From NCBI RefSeq assembly GCF_003263515.1, contig NZ_JYDE01000007.1, positions 62,001 to 126,000 of the forward strand: DNA of 64,000 nucleotides, written 5' to 3'. The first letter of the stretch is position 1. Each line of letters begins with the position of its first letter. The stretch is from Rahnella inusitata. GTDB lineage: Bacteria > Pseudomonadota > Gammaproteobacteria > Enterobacterales > Enterobacteriaceae. Made by a program: the position numbers and the translations under genes. Under the pieces are notes generated by a model, which was not told where the DNA came from, did not search any database, and saw only the letters and a list, made by a program, of their open reading frames with translations. This document shows positions 35,824-45,436 of the stretch, one piece after another.

Positions 35824-37077
35824 ATGTTAAAGCGTGAAATGAACATTGCCGATTATGATGAAGTGCTGTGGGCAGCAATGGAAAAAGAAGTTGTTCGTCA
35901 GGAAGAACATATCGAGCTGATTGCGTCAGAAAACTATACCAGCCCGCGCGTTATGCAGGCTCAGGGCTCGCAACTGACCAACAAATATGCCGAAGGCTAC
36001 CCAGGCAAACGCTATTACGGTGGCTGTGAGTACGTCGACATCGTTGAACAACTGGCTATCGACCGTGCAAAAGAATTGTTCGGTGCTGATTTTGCTAACG
36101 TTCAGCCACACTCCGGCTCACAGGCGAACTTCGCGGTTTACACCGCACTGTTACAACCGGGCGACACCATTCTGGGGATGAACCTCGGTCACGGCGGTCA
36201 CCTGACTCACGGCTCACCGGCTAACTTGTCCGGTAAACTGTACAACGTGGTGCCTTACGGTATCGACGAAACTGGCGATATCGACTACGAAGATGTGAAA
36301 CGTCAGGCTGAAGCGCACAAACCAAAAATGATCATCGGCGGCTTCTCCGCGTTCTCCGGTATTGTTGACTGGGCCAAACTACGTGAAATCGCTGACAGCA
36401 TTGGTGCCTACTTATTCGTCGACATGGCACACGTTGCTGGCCTTATCGCCGCAGGCGTTTACCCTAATCCGCTGCCACACGCACACATCGTCACCACAAC
36501 CACGCACAAAACGCTGGCTGGCCCACGCGGTGGTCTGATCCTGGCGAAAGGCGGCAGCGAAGAGTTCTACAAAAAACTGAACTCCGCCGTCTTCCCTGGT
36601 GGTCAGGGCGGCCCGCTGATGCACGTGATTGCCGGTAAAGCGGTAGCACTGAAAGAAGCGATGGAACCTGAATTCAAGGTGTACCAACAGCAGGTGGCGA
36701 AAAACGCACAGGCAATGGTGGCTGTGGTTCTGGAACGTGGTTACAAAGTGGTTTCCGGCGGTACGCACAATCACTTGTTCCTGATGGATCTGGTGGATAA
36801 AAACCTTACCGGTAAAGAAGCTGATGCCGCTCTGGGTCGCGCCAACATCACCGTGAACAAAAACAGCGTGCCAAACGATCCGAAGAGCCCGTTTGTAACT
36901 TCTGGCGTACGTATCGGTACACCTGCTGTGACCCGTCGCGGCTTCAAAGAAGCAGAAGTCCGTGAACTGGCTGGCTGGATCTGTGACGTGCTGGACAACG
37001 TGAACGATGAAGCCACTATCGAACGCGTAAAAAACAAAGTTCTCGACATCTGTGCACGCTTCCCGGTTTACGCATAA
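35824..37077 (+). CDS. glyA: Serine hydroxymethyltransferase
   Basis: PLP enzyme interconverting serine + tetrahydrofolate and glycine + methylene-tetrahydrofolate; main source of one-carbon units. 417 residues, nearly identical in layout to E. coli Gly[21 protein letters not shown] near the N terminus, [11 protein letters not shown], and the PLP-lysine motif [14 protein letters not shown] (Lys about 229). Start at 35824 chosen from AGGAG six nt upstream and from homology; in-frame codons from 35803 add a non-conserved stretch. The last codons read [10 protein letters not shown] single-gene unit with its own terminator. Confidence 0.98.
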   Translation: MLKREMNIADYDEVLWAAMEKEVVRQEEHIELIASENYTSPRVMQAQGSQLTNKYAEGYPGKRYYGGCEYVDIVEQLAIDRAKELFGADFANVQPHSGSQANFAVYTALLQPGDTILGMNLGHGGHLTHGSPANLSGKLYNVVPYGIDETGDIDYEDVKRQAEAHKPKMIIGGFSAFSGIVDWAKLREIADSIGAYLFVDMAHVAGLIAAGVYPNPLPHAHIVTTTTHKTLAGPRGGLILAKGGSEEFYKKLNSAVFPGGQGGPLMHVIAGKAVALKEAMEPEFKVYQQQVAKNAQAMVAVVLERGYKVVSGGTHNHLFLMDLVDKNLTGKEADAALGRANITVNKNSVPNDPKSPFVTSGVRIGTPAVTRRGFKEAEVRELAGWICDVLDNVNDEATIERVKNKVLDICARFPVYA

Positions 37078-37100
37078 TATTGCGGTAACCGTCAGGTGCT

Positions 37101-37126
37101 AAAACCCGCTCCGGCGGGTTTTTTTA
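37101..37126 (+). terminator. Terminator after glyA
   Basis: AAAACCCGC-TCCG-GCGGGTTTTTTT: compact stem with a strong T-run, 24 bp after the stop. Confidence 0.92.
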
Positions 37127-37239
37127 TACGTATGAATCAGAATTTGTGAGCTGGCAGACATTCTTTTGTCATGGAGAGGTTTGCGGATTGCTAGCGATTG
37201 TGAGCTCTGTCAAAGTATTGGCCTCACACCGGAGGATCT

Positions 37240-38400
37240 ATGGAATTGCGTTCCACACGCTGGCTGTCACTCAGTTATTTCACCTATTTTTTCAGTTACG
37301 GTATTTTTCTTCCCTTCTGGGGGTTATGGCTTAAAGGCGAGGGGATCTCTTCTGAAAATATCGGCCTGCTGCTCGGCGCAGGGTTAGTCGCTCGCTTCCT
37401 TGGCACGTTAATCATTTCTCCTTCCATCAAAGACCCCTCTCATTTAGTAACCGGGCTGCGCATTCTGGCATTGCTCACACTGGCCTTCGCCGTCGGCTTC
37501 TGGTTCGGCAACGGCTGGGCGTGGCTGATGATCAACATCGCCGGTTTCAGCCTGTTCTTCGGGCCGCTGGTGCCGCTGACCGATGCGCTGGCGGGGACGC
37601 TGCAACGTCAGATCAACATGGATTACGGCAAAGTGCGCGTCTGGGGCTCGATTGCGTTTGTGATAGGGTCGGCGCTGACCGGCAAACTGGTGGAGGTCTA
37701 CGGCCATAACGCGATTTTATACACGCTGACCGCAGGCGCGGCGGCGATGCTGCTCGGGATGCTGCTGCGCCCAAGCGTGAAGCCGGTCGGGGAACCGCGT
37801 CAGAGCGGCGCGCCGACCATCACCTGGAAAGCGCTGCTGAGTGAAACGCCGGTCTGGCGATTCCTGCTGTGCGTCACATTGTTGCAGGGTGCGCATGCGG
37901 CCTATTACGGCTTCAGCGCCATCTACTGGCAAGACGTCGGCTATTCTTCGACGACTATCGGCTATTTATGGTCGCTGGGCGTGGTGGCGGAAGTGCTGGT
38001 ATTTACCTTCAGCAAACAGCTGTTCAGCCGCTGGTCGGCGCGCGATTTACTGCTGTTGTCGGCAGTGTGCGGTGTGGTGCGCTGGGGACTGATGGGCGAA
38101 TTTACCGCGCTGCCGTGGCTGATTTTGATTCAAATCCTGCACTGCGGCACATTCACCGTCTGTCATCTGGCGGGTATGCGCTTTATTGCAGCGCGTCCGC
38201 GCGATCAGGTGATCCGCTTACAGTCGGTGTATTCTGCGCTGGCAATGGGTGGCGGGGTGGCAATTATGACGATGGTGTCCGGCTTCCTGTTTGAACATCT
38301 GCATGCCGGATTGTTCTGGGTGATGGCGATTCTGGCGGTTCCGGCTATTTTCCTGCGTCCAAACGTCACGCCCTCCGCACCGGCAACGCCTGCCAGTTAA
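37240..38400 (+). CDS. hcaT: 3-phenylpropionate-type MFS transporter HcaT
   Basis: 386-residue permease of the LacY-like/nucleoside group. Strong match to E. coli HcaT: LRSTRWLSLSYFTYFFSYGI, WGLWLKGEGISSENIG, GPLVPLTDALAGTLQ and YGKVRVWGSIAFV. HcaT is assigned to 3-phenylpropionate uptake, but no hca dioxygenase genes follow, so the true substrate here is uncertain. It converges on csiE with a 4-bp overlap of the two stop codons, the same neighbourhood as in E. coli. Confidence 0.92.
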   Translation: MELRSTRWLSLSYFTYFFSYGIFLPFWGLWLKGEGISSENIGLLLGAGLVARFLGTLIISPSIKDPSHLVTGLRILALLTLAFAVGFWFGNGWAWLMINIAGFSLFFGPLVPLTDALAGTLQRQINMDYGKVRVWGSIAFVIGSALTGKLVEVYGHNAILYTLTAGAAAMLLGMLLRPSVKPVGEPRQSGAPTITWKALLSETPVWRFLLCVTLLQGAHAAYYGFSAIYWQDVGYSSTTIGYLWSLGVVAEVLVFTFSKQLFSRWSARDLLLLSAVCGVVRWGLMGEFTALPWLILIQILHCGTFTVCHLAGMRFIAARPRDQVIRLQSVYSALAMGGGVAIMTMVSGFLFEHLHAGLFWVMAILAVPAIFLRPNVTPSAPATPAS

Positions 38401-39692
38401 GGCGCTTCGAGCAGCGAGCGGATACGTTTTCGCTGCTCTTTCGCCAGCGGCAGTTGGGTGTGAATGACCAGCGGATCGGCGTCGGTGCTGCGGGTGGCGT
38501 AGGGCGTAACAATCATTGCTACGCCGCTCGGGGCACCGAATTTATAGAAATCCGTCAGCGTCTGATATTTGATATTAAGTGGCAGCAGCGTAGCTTCGCG
38601 GATTTGCTGCTCGACCGCCTCTTCCAGTTCCGGATTATTGTGCGTCAGCAGTAAAATCTGTTTCTCCTGTAACGCATTGCCCTGCATCAGCCAGGCGCCA
38701 AAAGTGATCGCCACCAGCCCGATTTCATCTTCTGACAGCGCGATCAAATACTCCTGCTCAAACCCTTCCAGCGCTTCGCGGGTGGTACGTACCAGACGCG
38801 GATACATCCGGTTGACCTCTTCCTGCATCAGATTGTCGATGCCAATGCCGAAATGACAGCGTTCGATCGCCGGGCCGAGATGGGCAAACAGCTGGCCGAC
38901 CAGACCTTCGTAACTGCTGAATTTCATGCCAGCGACATCCTGAAAGCGCGCCACCAGATTTTCGATTTGCAGCAGCAACCGCTGATCTTCGGTCGAGCCG
39001 GAACTCTGGTAGCTGTGCGTTTTCAGCATGCGCAGCATCAGCGTGAAAAACTCACACTCGCTGTCATCCATCAGGCCGTGACTCAGGGTTTGCAACTGCG
39101 TAAACAGCGTTCGCGCCGCCGGATACTCCGCTTTTTCGCGCAGCCAGCGACGCTGTTGTTCGGTGAAACGAATCCCACCGGACGGCGCGCTTTGCCATGC
39201 ACCGTTCTGCCACAGACAATATTGCAAACAAATGCGTATCAGCTGGCAATCGTGCTCGCTCAGCCCTTTCGGCAACAGCGAGGCACAATCTTCGATCATG
39301 ACCCCCAGAATATCGGTGCGCAGTACCACCTTTGGGCAAGGCTGACCTTCGAACGCAATATGTAACCAGGGCAGAAAATGACGCGGCACGAAATCCGGGG
39401 AAATACGCAGGGTGCGGCGTAATCCCTGAAACAGACACAGGCGCTGGGCGAGGGTGTCGCCCTGAATGCGGCACTCTTTTTCGCTGTATTGCAGAACGTC
39501 CAGCCGGTGTATGCGCTGGATCTCGCAGGTGACTTCCGCCAGATCGTCCCACGTCGTTCGCAGATCAACCCGGTTGATTTCACTGATAATCTCCAGTTGC
39601 ACAGCCGTCAGCGGCGCGTACAGCATCAGCAACACGTGGCAGCGACGTTGCGAAGCGGAAAGCGCGGGAGCAGGTTGTGGATCCAGAGTCAT
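38397..39692 (-). CDS. csiE: Stationary-phase inducible protein CsiE
   Basis: 431-residue cytoplasmic protein with regulator-like architecture: a helix-turn-helix-like N terminus (ISEINRVDLRTTWDDLAEVT) and PRD-type domains (IERCHFGIGIDNLMQEEVNR, IALSEDEIGLVAITFGAWLM). It resembles PTS-controlled antiterminators/activators, but the PRD histidines are only partly evident. In E. coli csiE depends on RpoS and cAMP-CRP, and its role is unknown. AAGGTG precedes the ATG. Confidence 0.93.
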   Translation of the reverse strand: MTLDPQPAPALSASQRRCHVLLMLYAPLTAVQLEIISEINRVDLRTTWDDLAEVTCEIQRIHRLDVLQYSEKECRIQGDTLAQRLCLFQGLRRTLRISPDFVPRHFLPWLHIAFEGQPCPKVVLRTDILGVMIEDCASLLPKGLSEHDCQLIRICLQYCLWQNGAWQSAPSGGIRFTEQQRRWLREKAEYPAARTLFTQLQTLSHGLMDDSECEFFTLMLRMLKTHSYQSSGSTEDQRLLLQIENLVARFQDVAGMKFSSYEGLVGQLFAHLGPAIERCHFGIGIDNLMQEEVNRMYPRLVRTTREALEGFEQEYLIALSEDEIGLVAITFGAWLMQGNALQEKQILLLTHNNPELEEAVEQQIREATLLPLNIKYQTLTDFYKFGAPSGVAMIVTPYATRSTDADPLVIHTQLPLAKEQRKRIRSLLEAP

Positions 39693-39841
39693 ATCACCTT
39701 CTGTAATGGTGTCACTTGAAATTATTAGTCAAGCATAGCAAACCGCCCGCCCGCGAAAGGCCGCGGCCATTGGGTTTTACTCCGGCTTACAACTCAGATC
39801 ACAGATATTTTTGACGACCGCTTAAATGCACAGCAAAATAC

Positions 39842-39856
39842 TGTTACTTAGTAACA
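39842..39856. promoter_or_regulatory. Palindromic candidate operator upstream of zevA
   Basis: TGTTAC-TTA-GTAACA, a perfect 15-bp palindrome 29 bp before the zevA start codon. The outer TGTTA/TAACA recalls metal-regulator boxes such as Zur, but the centre differs, so the regulator is not named. Confidence 0.45.
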
Positions 39857-39885
39857 ATTTAATGATGCTTTACAGGAGAGTGACG

Positions 39886-40545
39886 TTGCAAAAAACCAGG
39901 GACAGGCTCTCAGGACGTAGTATGCGCTGGCTTGCGCTGGCGCTATTTTTCCTGCCGGGCGCTGCGTCTGCGCATCCGCACAGCTTTATTGATATGCAGA
40001 CCACGCTGGTTGCCGACGAGACTTCGTTGACCGGCCTGAAAATGGTCTGGACGATGGATGAAATCACCTCGGCAGATTTGCTGTATGACGCGCAAAATGC
40101 CAAAACCGGTTCGGATATCTGGAAGAAGCTGGCAGCAGAAGTGATGGCGCGCGTGCTTAGCCAGCATTATTTCACCAACTTTTATCGTGAGGGAAAGCCG
40201 GTGAAATATCTGGACTTACCGAGCGAATATCAGCTTTCCCGCAAAGGCGACCAGGCGGTGCTTGAGTTTGTTCTGCCACTGGCCCGTCCTCAGCCACTGA
40301 CCGGAAAACCGATGGAGTTTATGACGTTTGACCCGTCCTACTTTGTCGATATGACCTACAAAGACAAAACCGCGCTGCACATGCCGCCTGCTCTGGAAAA
40401 GCGCTGCACGTTGGCGCTGTTAACGCCAAAGCCAAACGCTTCGCTGCAAAGCTACGCGCTGTCGCTCGATAAAGCCGATGCGCCGCCGGAAAGCATGGAT
40501 CTCGGTCAGCAATTTGCACAGAAGGTCACGCTGGAATGTCATTAA
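39886..40545 (+). CDS. zevA: DUF1007 metal-binding periplasmic protein (ZevA-like)
   Basis: 219-residue exported protein. A signal peptide (MRWLALALFFLPGAASA) is followed directly by HPHSFIDM, the histidine-rich mature N terminus typical of DUF1007/ZevA proteins, which supply metal to the ZevB permease. I chose the TTG at 39886 because AGGAG lies 7 nt before it; the ATG at 39922 would also leave a full signal peptide. The gene overlaps zevB by 10 nt. Zinc is the reported substrate of the Haemophilus ZevAB system; nickel or cobalt are alternatives. Confidence 0.85.
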   Translation: MQKTRDRLSGRSMRWLALALFFLPGAASAHPHSFIDMQTTLVADETSLTGLKMVWTMDEITSADLLYDAQNAKTGSDIWKKLAAEVMARVLSQHYFTNFYREGKPVKYLDLPSEYQLSRKGDQAVLEFVLPLARPQPLTGKPMEFMTFDPSYFVDMTYKDKTALHMPPALEKRCTLALLTPKPNASLQSYALSLDKADAPPESMDLGQQFAQKVTLECH

Positions 40546-41555
40546 TCTCAACGTCATCGAAAACCATTTCCTGGCGCGATCTGTGGCCGCTGGCGGTCTT
40601 TCTTATTCTGCTGGCGGCAGGGGGTTTCCTGCTGATGCATTACTGGCCGCGCATATTGCTCAGCAGCATTATGTGGCAACGGGATTTACATCAGGAACTG
40701 GCGGGATTATTGCGCCAGGTTAAAGAAAATCCGATGCGGGCGGGCATGACACTGGCGGGCTTTAGCCTCATTTACGGCGTTGTACACGCCATCGGGCCGG
40801 GGCATGGAAAAATCGTCATCACCACCTATCTCGCCACCCATCCTTCCCGATTGAAAAGTAGCCTGAAACTGACTTTCGCCTCGGCGATTGTGCAGGGGCT
40901 GGTGGCGATATTGCTGGTCAGCGTGGTGCTCGGCGTGTTGCAGCTCTCTTCCCGTCAGCTGCATCAGAGCAGTTTCTGGATGGAGCAGGGGAGTTTCATT
41001 CTGGTTATCCTGCTCGGTCTTTTGCTGTGCTGGCGGGCGCTGAAACGCGTTTATCACACGCTGAAAAGTCTGCGACCGGTGCCCGCGATGAAGATACGCA
41101 GTATTTCACCGCAGGGCGCGCAGCCGCATGTTCATGACGATCATTGTGGTTGCGGCCATCAGCATGTGCCGAGTGACAAACAGTTGCAGGCGGGCGGAGA
41201 TTTACGCACGCAAATTGCGATCGTGCTGGCGATGGGGCTGCGACCCTGCTCGGGTGCTGTCATGGTGTTGCTGTTTGCCAAGGTGATCGGCGTGTACAGC
41301 TGGGGCGTGATTTCAGCTATCGCCATGGCCATCGGCACCTCACTCACCGTGTCCCTTATTGGTGTGCTGGTATTTTACAGCCGGGCGCTGGCGGTGAAGC
41401 TGAGCGCCAGCCGGACGCCTGCGGTCTGGCAACGCATCGCCTGGTCGCTGCTGGCACTGGGCGGAGGAATTGTGCTGCTGGTAGCTGGTATTCTGTTGTA
41501 CAGCACAGCGGGCGGAGAGGCTTCATCGGGGCTGGGCGGTCCGTTCGGTCGCTAA
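40536..41555 (+). CDS. zevB: Zinc/nickel/cobalt transporter permease of the NicO family (ZevB-like)
   Basis: 339-residue inner-membrane permease, about seven helices. NicO/RcnA signatures are present: YGVVHAIGPGHGKIVITTYL in helix 2, and GLRPCSGAVMVLLFAK later. Between them is a cytoplasmic or periplasmic loop rich in His and Cys (HVHDDHCGCGHQHV) that should bind metal. RcnA homologues are Ni/Co exporters, whereas ZevB with a DUF1007 partner imports zinc in Haemophilus; the zevA neighbour supports the second reading. This pair is inserted between csiE and suhB, absent there in E. coli. Confidence 0.88.
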   Translation: MSLISTSSKTISWRDLWPLAVFLILLAAGGFLLMHYWPRILLSSIMWQRDLHQELAGLLRQVKENPMRAGMTLAGFSLIYGVVHAIGPGHGKIVITTYLATHPSRLKSSLKLTFASAIVQGLVAILLVSVVLGVLQLSSRQLHQSSFWMEQGSFILVILLGLLLCWRALKRVYHTLKSLRPVPAMKIRSISPQGAQPHVHDDHCGCGHQHVPSDKQLQAGGDLRTQIAIVLAMGLRPCSGAVMVLLFAKVIGVYSWGVISAIAMAIGTSLTVSLIGVLVFYSRALAVKLSASRTPAVWQRIAWSLLALGGGIVLLVAGILLYSTAGGEASSGLGGPFGR

Positions 41556-41565
41556 AAAAAGGCAT

Positions 41566-41603
41566 AAAAAAACGGACGCCCGCAATGGACGTCCGTTTTT
41601 TTT
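41566..41603. terminator. Bidirectional terminator between zevB and suhB
   Basis: A7-ACGGACG, 10-nt loop, CGTCCGT-T7: strong symmetrical terminator between convergent genes. Confidence 0.92.
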
Positions 41604-41621
41604 AACTGATAAGCAGCGGAA

Positions 41622-42425
41622 TTAACGCTTCAGCGCTTCGCTCAGTTCTTCACGCATGGTATTGAGAATACCTTTAACAACGCGCGGGTTACCGGCAACG
41701 ATGTTGCCAGAAGAGTAATGGTTGTGGCCGCCAACGAAGTCAGTCACCACGCCGCCTGATTCACGAACCAGCAGCTCGCCACCGGCGAAATCCCATGGCT
41801 TCAGCGCCACTTCGAAGAAACCGTCAACGCGACCAGCGGCGACATACGCCAGGTCCAGCGCAGCAGAACCGGTACGACGGAAATCTGCACACTCGGTGAA
41901 CAGTTTGCCAATCACGTTGATGTAGCTTTTTGCGTGTTGTTTGGCTTTGAACGGGAAGCCGGTTGCCAGAATGGTGCCGTCGAGGTCTTTAGCGTTGGTG
42001 CCGCGCAGACGGTAACCGTTCAGTTGTGCGCCCTGACCGCGGGTCGCAGTGAACAGTTCGTTACGCATTGGATCGTATACTACCGCGACTTCAGTGCGGC
42101 CTTTGATGCGCACGGCGATAGATACAGCGAAATGTGGGAAGCGTTTAACGAAGTTGGTGGTGCCATCCAGCGGGTCGATAATCCATTGTACATCTTTGTC
42201 TTCGCCTTCCAGTTCGCCACACTCTTCACTGATGATGGTGTGTTTTGGATAGGATTTGCGAATGACGTCGATAATCATGTGCTCGGCTTCGCGGTCTACA
42301 TTGGTAACAAAATCATTGGTACCTTTTTGAGTCGCTTCTACAGAATCTGGCGTTTCGTAATGTTTGGCAATCAGGTTACCGGCCTTGCGCGCAGCGCGCA
42401 CGGCGATGGTGAGCATCGGATGCAT
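41622..42425 (-). CDS. suhB: Inositol-1-monophosphatase / Nus factor SuhB
   Basis: 267 residues. The metal-dependent phosphatase motifs are complete: SEECGELEGED (Glu67), WIIDPLDGTTNF (Asp84, Asp87) and KPWDFAGGELLVRESGG. In E. coli SuhB is better known as a component of the Nus antitermination complex on rRNA operons; this protein is similar throughout. GGAAG lies 8 nt before the ATG. Divergent from trmJ, as in E. coli. Confidence 0.97.
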   Translation of the reverse strand: MHPMLTIAVRAARKAGNLIAKHYETPDSVEATQKGTNDFVTNVDREAEHMIIDVIRKSYPKHTIISEECGELEGEDKDVQWIIDPLDGTTNFVKRFPHFAVSIAVRIKGRTEVAVVYDPMRNELFTATRGQGAQLNGYRLRGTNAKDLDGTILATGFPFKAKQHAKSYINVIGKLFTECADFRRTGSAALDLAYVAAGRVDGFFEVALKPWDFAGGELLVRESGGVVTDFVGGHNHYSSGNIVAGNPRVVKGILNTMREELSEALKR

Positions 42426-42552
42426 GGATATCTTCCAACTAGGATGTTAAAGAACGGGAATACGGGAAACGGCGCGCAGTATAGCAGGGGTTCTGAAAAT
42501 TAACTACCGTTGTGATAGGCTGTTGTGATTTTCCGCCACGCTCAGAGTTTGT

Positions 42553-43290
42553 ATGCTGCCCAATATCCGTATTGTATTAGTTGAAACCTCCCACACTGGC
42601 AATATGGGCTCTACCGCCCGTGCCATGAAAACCATGGGATTATCCAGCCTGTATCTGGTCAATCCGCTGGTGAAACCTGACTCTCAGGCCATCTCTTTGT
42701 CTGCCGGTGCCAGTGATGTGATCGGAAACGCGAAGATCGTTGATACGCTGGACGAAGCCCTGGCGGGCTGCAGTCTGGTGATCGGCACCAGCGCCCGTTC
42801 GCGCACATTGCCGTGGCCGATGCTCGAACCGCGTGAATGCGGCGAGCACAGTGCCATCGCGGCACAAACCGCGCCAGTCGCACTGGTGTTTGGTCGTGAA
42901 CGCGTTGGTCTGACTAACGAAGAGCTGCAAAAGTGTAATTACCACGTCTGCATTCCAGCGAACCCTGAATACAGCTCGCTGAATCTGGCGATGGCTGTGC
43001 AGATCATTGCGTATGAAGTGCGCGTGGCGCACCTTGCTTTACTGGAAGCCGCGAAGCCGCAGGTAGAGTATGAAGAGTCACCGTATCCGCTGGTCGATGA
43101 CCTCGAGCGTTTCTATCAGCATCTTGAACATACGTTGCTGGAAACCGGCTTTATTCGACAGGCGCATCCCGGTCAGGTAATGAGCAAATTACGTCGGTTA
43201 TTCACCCGTGCGCGACCTGAATCTCAGGAGTTAAACATCCTGCGCGGCATCCTGACGTCGATCGAAAAGACTAAGAACGGCAAGGAATAA
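42553..43290 (+). CDS. trmJ: tRNA (cytidine/uridine-32-2'-O)-methyltransferase TrmJ
   Basis: 245-residue SPOUT-class methyltransferase that methylates the ribose of nucleotide 32 in tRNA. Knot motifs [35 protein letters not shown] and [19 protein letters not shown] are intact. The dimeric enzyme uses S-adenosylmethionine. It precedes iscR by about 200 bp, the conserved order. Confidence 0.96.
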   Translation: MLPNIRIVLVETSHTGNMGSTARAMKTMGLSSLYLVNPLVKPDSQAISLSAGASDVIGNAKIVDTLDEALAGCSLVIGTSARSRTLPWPMLEPRECGEHSAIAAQTAPVALVFGRERVGLTNEELQKCNYHVCIPANPEYSSLNLAMAVQIIAYEVRVAHLALLEAAKPQVEYEESPYPLVDDLERFYQHLEHTLLETGFIRQAHPGQVMSKLRRLFTRARPESQELNILRGILTSIEKTKNGKE

Positions 43291-43377
43291 GCCTCACTTT
43301 CTGATAATAAAGACAGTTTTTAGTCTGATTATCATAAGGTTGCGACTTTGCTTCTCCCTCGTTCTTTTGGCTCTGTA

Positions 43378-43402
43378 ATACTTGAGTAAATTACTAGGTT
43401 AA
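43378..43402 (+). promoter_or_regulatory. IscR type 1 binding site A
   Basis: ATACTTGAGTAAATTACTAGGTTAA fits the type 1 IscR pattern used by Fe-S-loaded IscR and lies directly beside the second site, as in E. coli. Confidence 0.75.
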
Positions 43403-43427
43403 ATAGTTGACTGTTTTACTCGGGAAT
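43403..43427 (+). promoter_or_regulatory. IscR type 1 binding site B overlapping the iscR promoter
   Basis: ATAGTTGACTGTTTTACTCGGGAAT: type 1 site that contains the -35 TTGACT; CAGACT 17 nt later is the probable -10. Autorepression of iscR by its Fe-S form is thus conserved. Confidence 0.8.
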
Positions 43428-43496
43428 GGCAGACTCATTTGCATGTTCCGAACCAATGTATTTTTTTTTAAGTAATTCAACACAGGTAACCATGCT

Positions 43497-43991
43497 ATGA
43501 GACTGACATCCAAAGGCCGTTATGCCGTGACCGCTATGCTTGACGTAGCGCTGCATTCACAGGAAGGACCGGTACCACTGGCTGACATTTCTGAGCGCCA
43601 GGGCATCTCCCTTTCTTATCTGGAGCAGCTGTTCTCGCGTCTGCGTAAAAACGGTCTGGTTGCCAGCGTTCGTGGTCCGGGCGGTGGTTATCTGTTAGGT
43701 AAAGATTCCGCGGATATCGCTGTTGGCGCAGTCATCACTGCCGTCGATGAATCCGTTGACGCAACCCGTTGTCAGGGTAAAGAAGGGTGCCAGAACGGCG
43801 AACGCTGTCTGACTCATACCCTGTGGCGTGATCTGAGTGAACGCATCAGCGGCTTCCTGAACAACATTACGCTGGCAGAGCTGGTCAATAACCAGGAAAT
43901 CCTGGAAGTGGCCGACCGTCAGAACGGTGAAGTCCGTCGTCAGCCAAATGGCCGTCAGATGGAAACGATCAATGTGAATTTAAGAGCGTAA
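43497..43991 (+). CDS. iscR: Fe-S cluster-responsive regulator IscR
   Basis: 164-residue Rrf2-family regulator that carries a [2Fe-2S] cluster and adjusts Fe-S biogenesis to demand. N-terminal winged helix ([32 protein letters not shown]) and the cluster ligands Cys92, Cys98, Cys104 and His107 ([17 protein letters not shown]) are all present. In E. coli it heads the isc operon; here a strong terminator follows and only iscS of that operon remains. It should still be able to sense Fe-S status and regulate suf and other targets. Confidence 0.98.
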   Translation: MRLTSKGRYAVTAMLDVALHSQEGPVPLADISERQGISLSYLEQLFSRLRKNGLVASVRGPGGGYLLGKDSADIAVGAVITAVDESVDATRCQGKEGCQNGERCLTHTLWRDLSERISGFLNNITLAELVNNQEILEVADRQNGEVRRQPNGRQMETINVNLRA

Positions 43992-44019
43992 TCTCTTTTT
44001 CCACTGATGATCGACGCTT

Positions 44020-44057
44020 AAAAAAGCCCGCGGGAAGTTAATTTCCGCGGGCTTTTT
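44020..44057 (+). terminator. Strong terminator between iscR and iscS
   Basis: A6-GCCCGCGGGAA-GTTAA-TTTCCGCGGGC-T6, more than 11 bp of stem with a T-run. It separates iscR from iscS, unlike the continuous iscRSUA transcript in E. coli. Confidence 0.92.
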
Positions 44058-44159
44058 TCTTTTACTGACGTCAATTCTTACCGATTAGTGCCCGCAAAAC
44101 GTCATTTCCCTTTTAAGAATCCGTGAAGCCGTTTTAAACTGGCTGTCGTTTTTAATTCT

Positions 44160-44177
44160 TTCGTTCGATAACGAACG
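44160..44177. promoter_or_regulatory. Inverted repeat just before iscS
   Basis: TTCGTTCGATAACGAACG can pair as TTCGTT/AACGAA or as CGTTCG/CGAACG. It lies 22 bp before the iscS ATG and could be an operator or an mRNA hairpin. Confidence 0.35.
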
Positions 44178-44199
44178 CGCAGTCCGGAGCTTGCCTGCC

Positions 44200-45369
44200 A
44201 TGAAACTACCTATCTATCTCGATTACTCCGCCACCACGCCGGTCGATCCGCGTGTTGCGCAGATGATGATGCAGTGTCTGACACTGGACGGTACTTTCGG
44301 CAATCCGGCCTCCCGCTCGCACCGCTTTGGCTGGCAGGCCGAAGAGGCCGTGGACGTGGCGCGTAACCAGATTGCTGATCTGATCAATGCCGATCCGCGT
44401 GAAATTGTCTTCACCTCGGGCGCGACAGAATCTGACAATCTGGCTATCAAAGGCGCAGCCCATGCGCAGCGTGCGAAAGGCAACCACATCATCACCAGCC
44501 AGACCGAACACAAAGCGGTGCTCGATACCTGTATCCAGCTGGAAAGCGAAGGTTTCGACGTCACCTATCTGGCTCCGCGCGAAGACGGTGTGATCACCCC
44601 GGCGGCGGTAGAAGCGGCGATGCGTCCGGAGACGATTCTGGTTTCAATCATGCAGGTGAACAACGAAATCGGCGTAATTCAGGACATCGCTACTCTCGGT
44701 GAACTGTGCCGCAGTCGCGGCGTTTTATTCCATGTCGATGCGACCCAAAGCGTGGGCAAGATAGCTATCGATCTCAGCGAGTTGCCGGTCGATCTGATGT
44801 CGTTCTCGGCGCACAAGATTTACGGCCCTAAAGGTATCGGCGCGCTCTACGTGTGCCGCAAGCCGAAAGTGCGTATCGACGCGCAAATTCACGGCGGCGG
44901 CCACGAGCGCGGTATGCGTTCCGGGACGCTGCCGGTGCATCAGATTGTCGGCATGGGCGAAGCTTACCGCATTGCCAAAGAAGAGATGACCGCCGAAGCA
45001 GAGCGTCTGACCGTACTGCGGCATCGTCTGTGGAAGGGCATTCAGCAGCTGGATCAGGTGCATCTCAATGGATCGCCGCAGCACGCGGCACCCAACATTC
45101 TCAACGTCAGCTTTGCCGCCGTGGAAGGGGAATCTCTGATCATGGCGCTCAAAGATCTGGCGGTGTCCTCCGGTTCGGCTTGTACCTCCGCCAGCCTTGA
45201 ACCTTCCTACGTTTTGCGTGCCATAGGATTGAGCGAAGAACTGGCACACGGCTCCATCCGCTTTTCGCTGGGGCGCTGGACCACCGAAGAAGAAATTGAT
45301 TATGCCATTGCGCTGGTGGTGAAATCGGTCCGCCGCCTGCGTGAGTTGCCACCGGTTTATATGAAATGA
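44200..45369 (+). CDS. iscS: Cysteine desulfurase IscS, C-terminally shortened
   Basis: PLP enzyme that takes sulfur from cysteine and hands it to Fe-S scaffolds, tRNA-thiolation proteins (TusA, ThiI) and others. Key residues are in E. coli positions: PLP Lys206 (AHKIYGPKG) and the persulfide Cys328 ([10 protein letters not shown]). The protein has 389 residues against 404 in E. coli: it ends RELPPVYMK and lacks the last ~15 residues (the GVDLNSIEWAHH tail), which help bind IscU. iscU, iscA, hscB, hscA, fdx and iscX do not follow; pepB does, 67 bp on. The GGAG before the ATG is 10 nt away, so translation may be moderate. Class: IscS, with possible shift to tRNA/thiamine sulfur supply (inference). 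Confidence 0.95.
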   Translation: MKLPIYLDYSATTPVDPRVAQMMMQCLTLDGTFGNPASRSHRFGWQAEEAVDVARNQIADLINADPREIVFTSGATESDNLAIKGAAHAQRAKGNHIITSQTEHKAVLDTCIQLESEGFDVTYLAPREDGVITPAAVEAAMRPETILVSIMQVNNEIGVIQDIATLGELCRSRGVLFHVDATQSVGKIAIDLSELPVDLMSFSAHKIYGPKGIGALYVCRKPKVRIDAQIHGGGHERGMRSGTLPVHQIVGMGEAYRIAKEEMTAEAERLTVLRHRLWKGIQQLDQVHLNGSPQHAAPNILNVSFAAVEGESLIMALKDLAVSSGSACTSASLEPSYVLRAIGLSEELAHGSIRFSLGRWTTEEEIDYAIALVVKSVRRLRELPPVYMK

Positions 45370-45436
45370 AGTCCCTCCCTATAAAAGGGCGATTTACCTG
45401 TCATCATTGAAGATAAAAACAATCAGGAGTGCTGTT

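Noticed and set aside
45370-45436. Assembly error as explanation for missing isc genes
   Set aside because: The junction has normal spacing, a good pepB ribosome binding site, and iscS ends in a clean stop with a shortened tail; a collapse or gap would more likely cut a gene. Still to be confirmed in raw reads or relatives.
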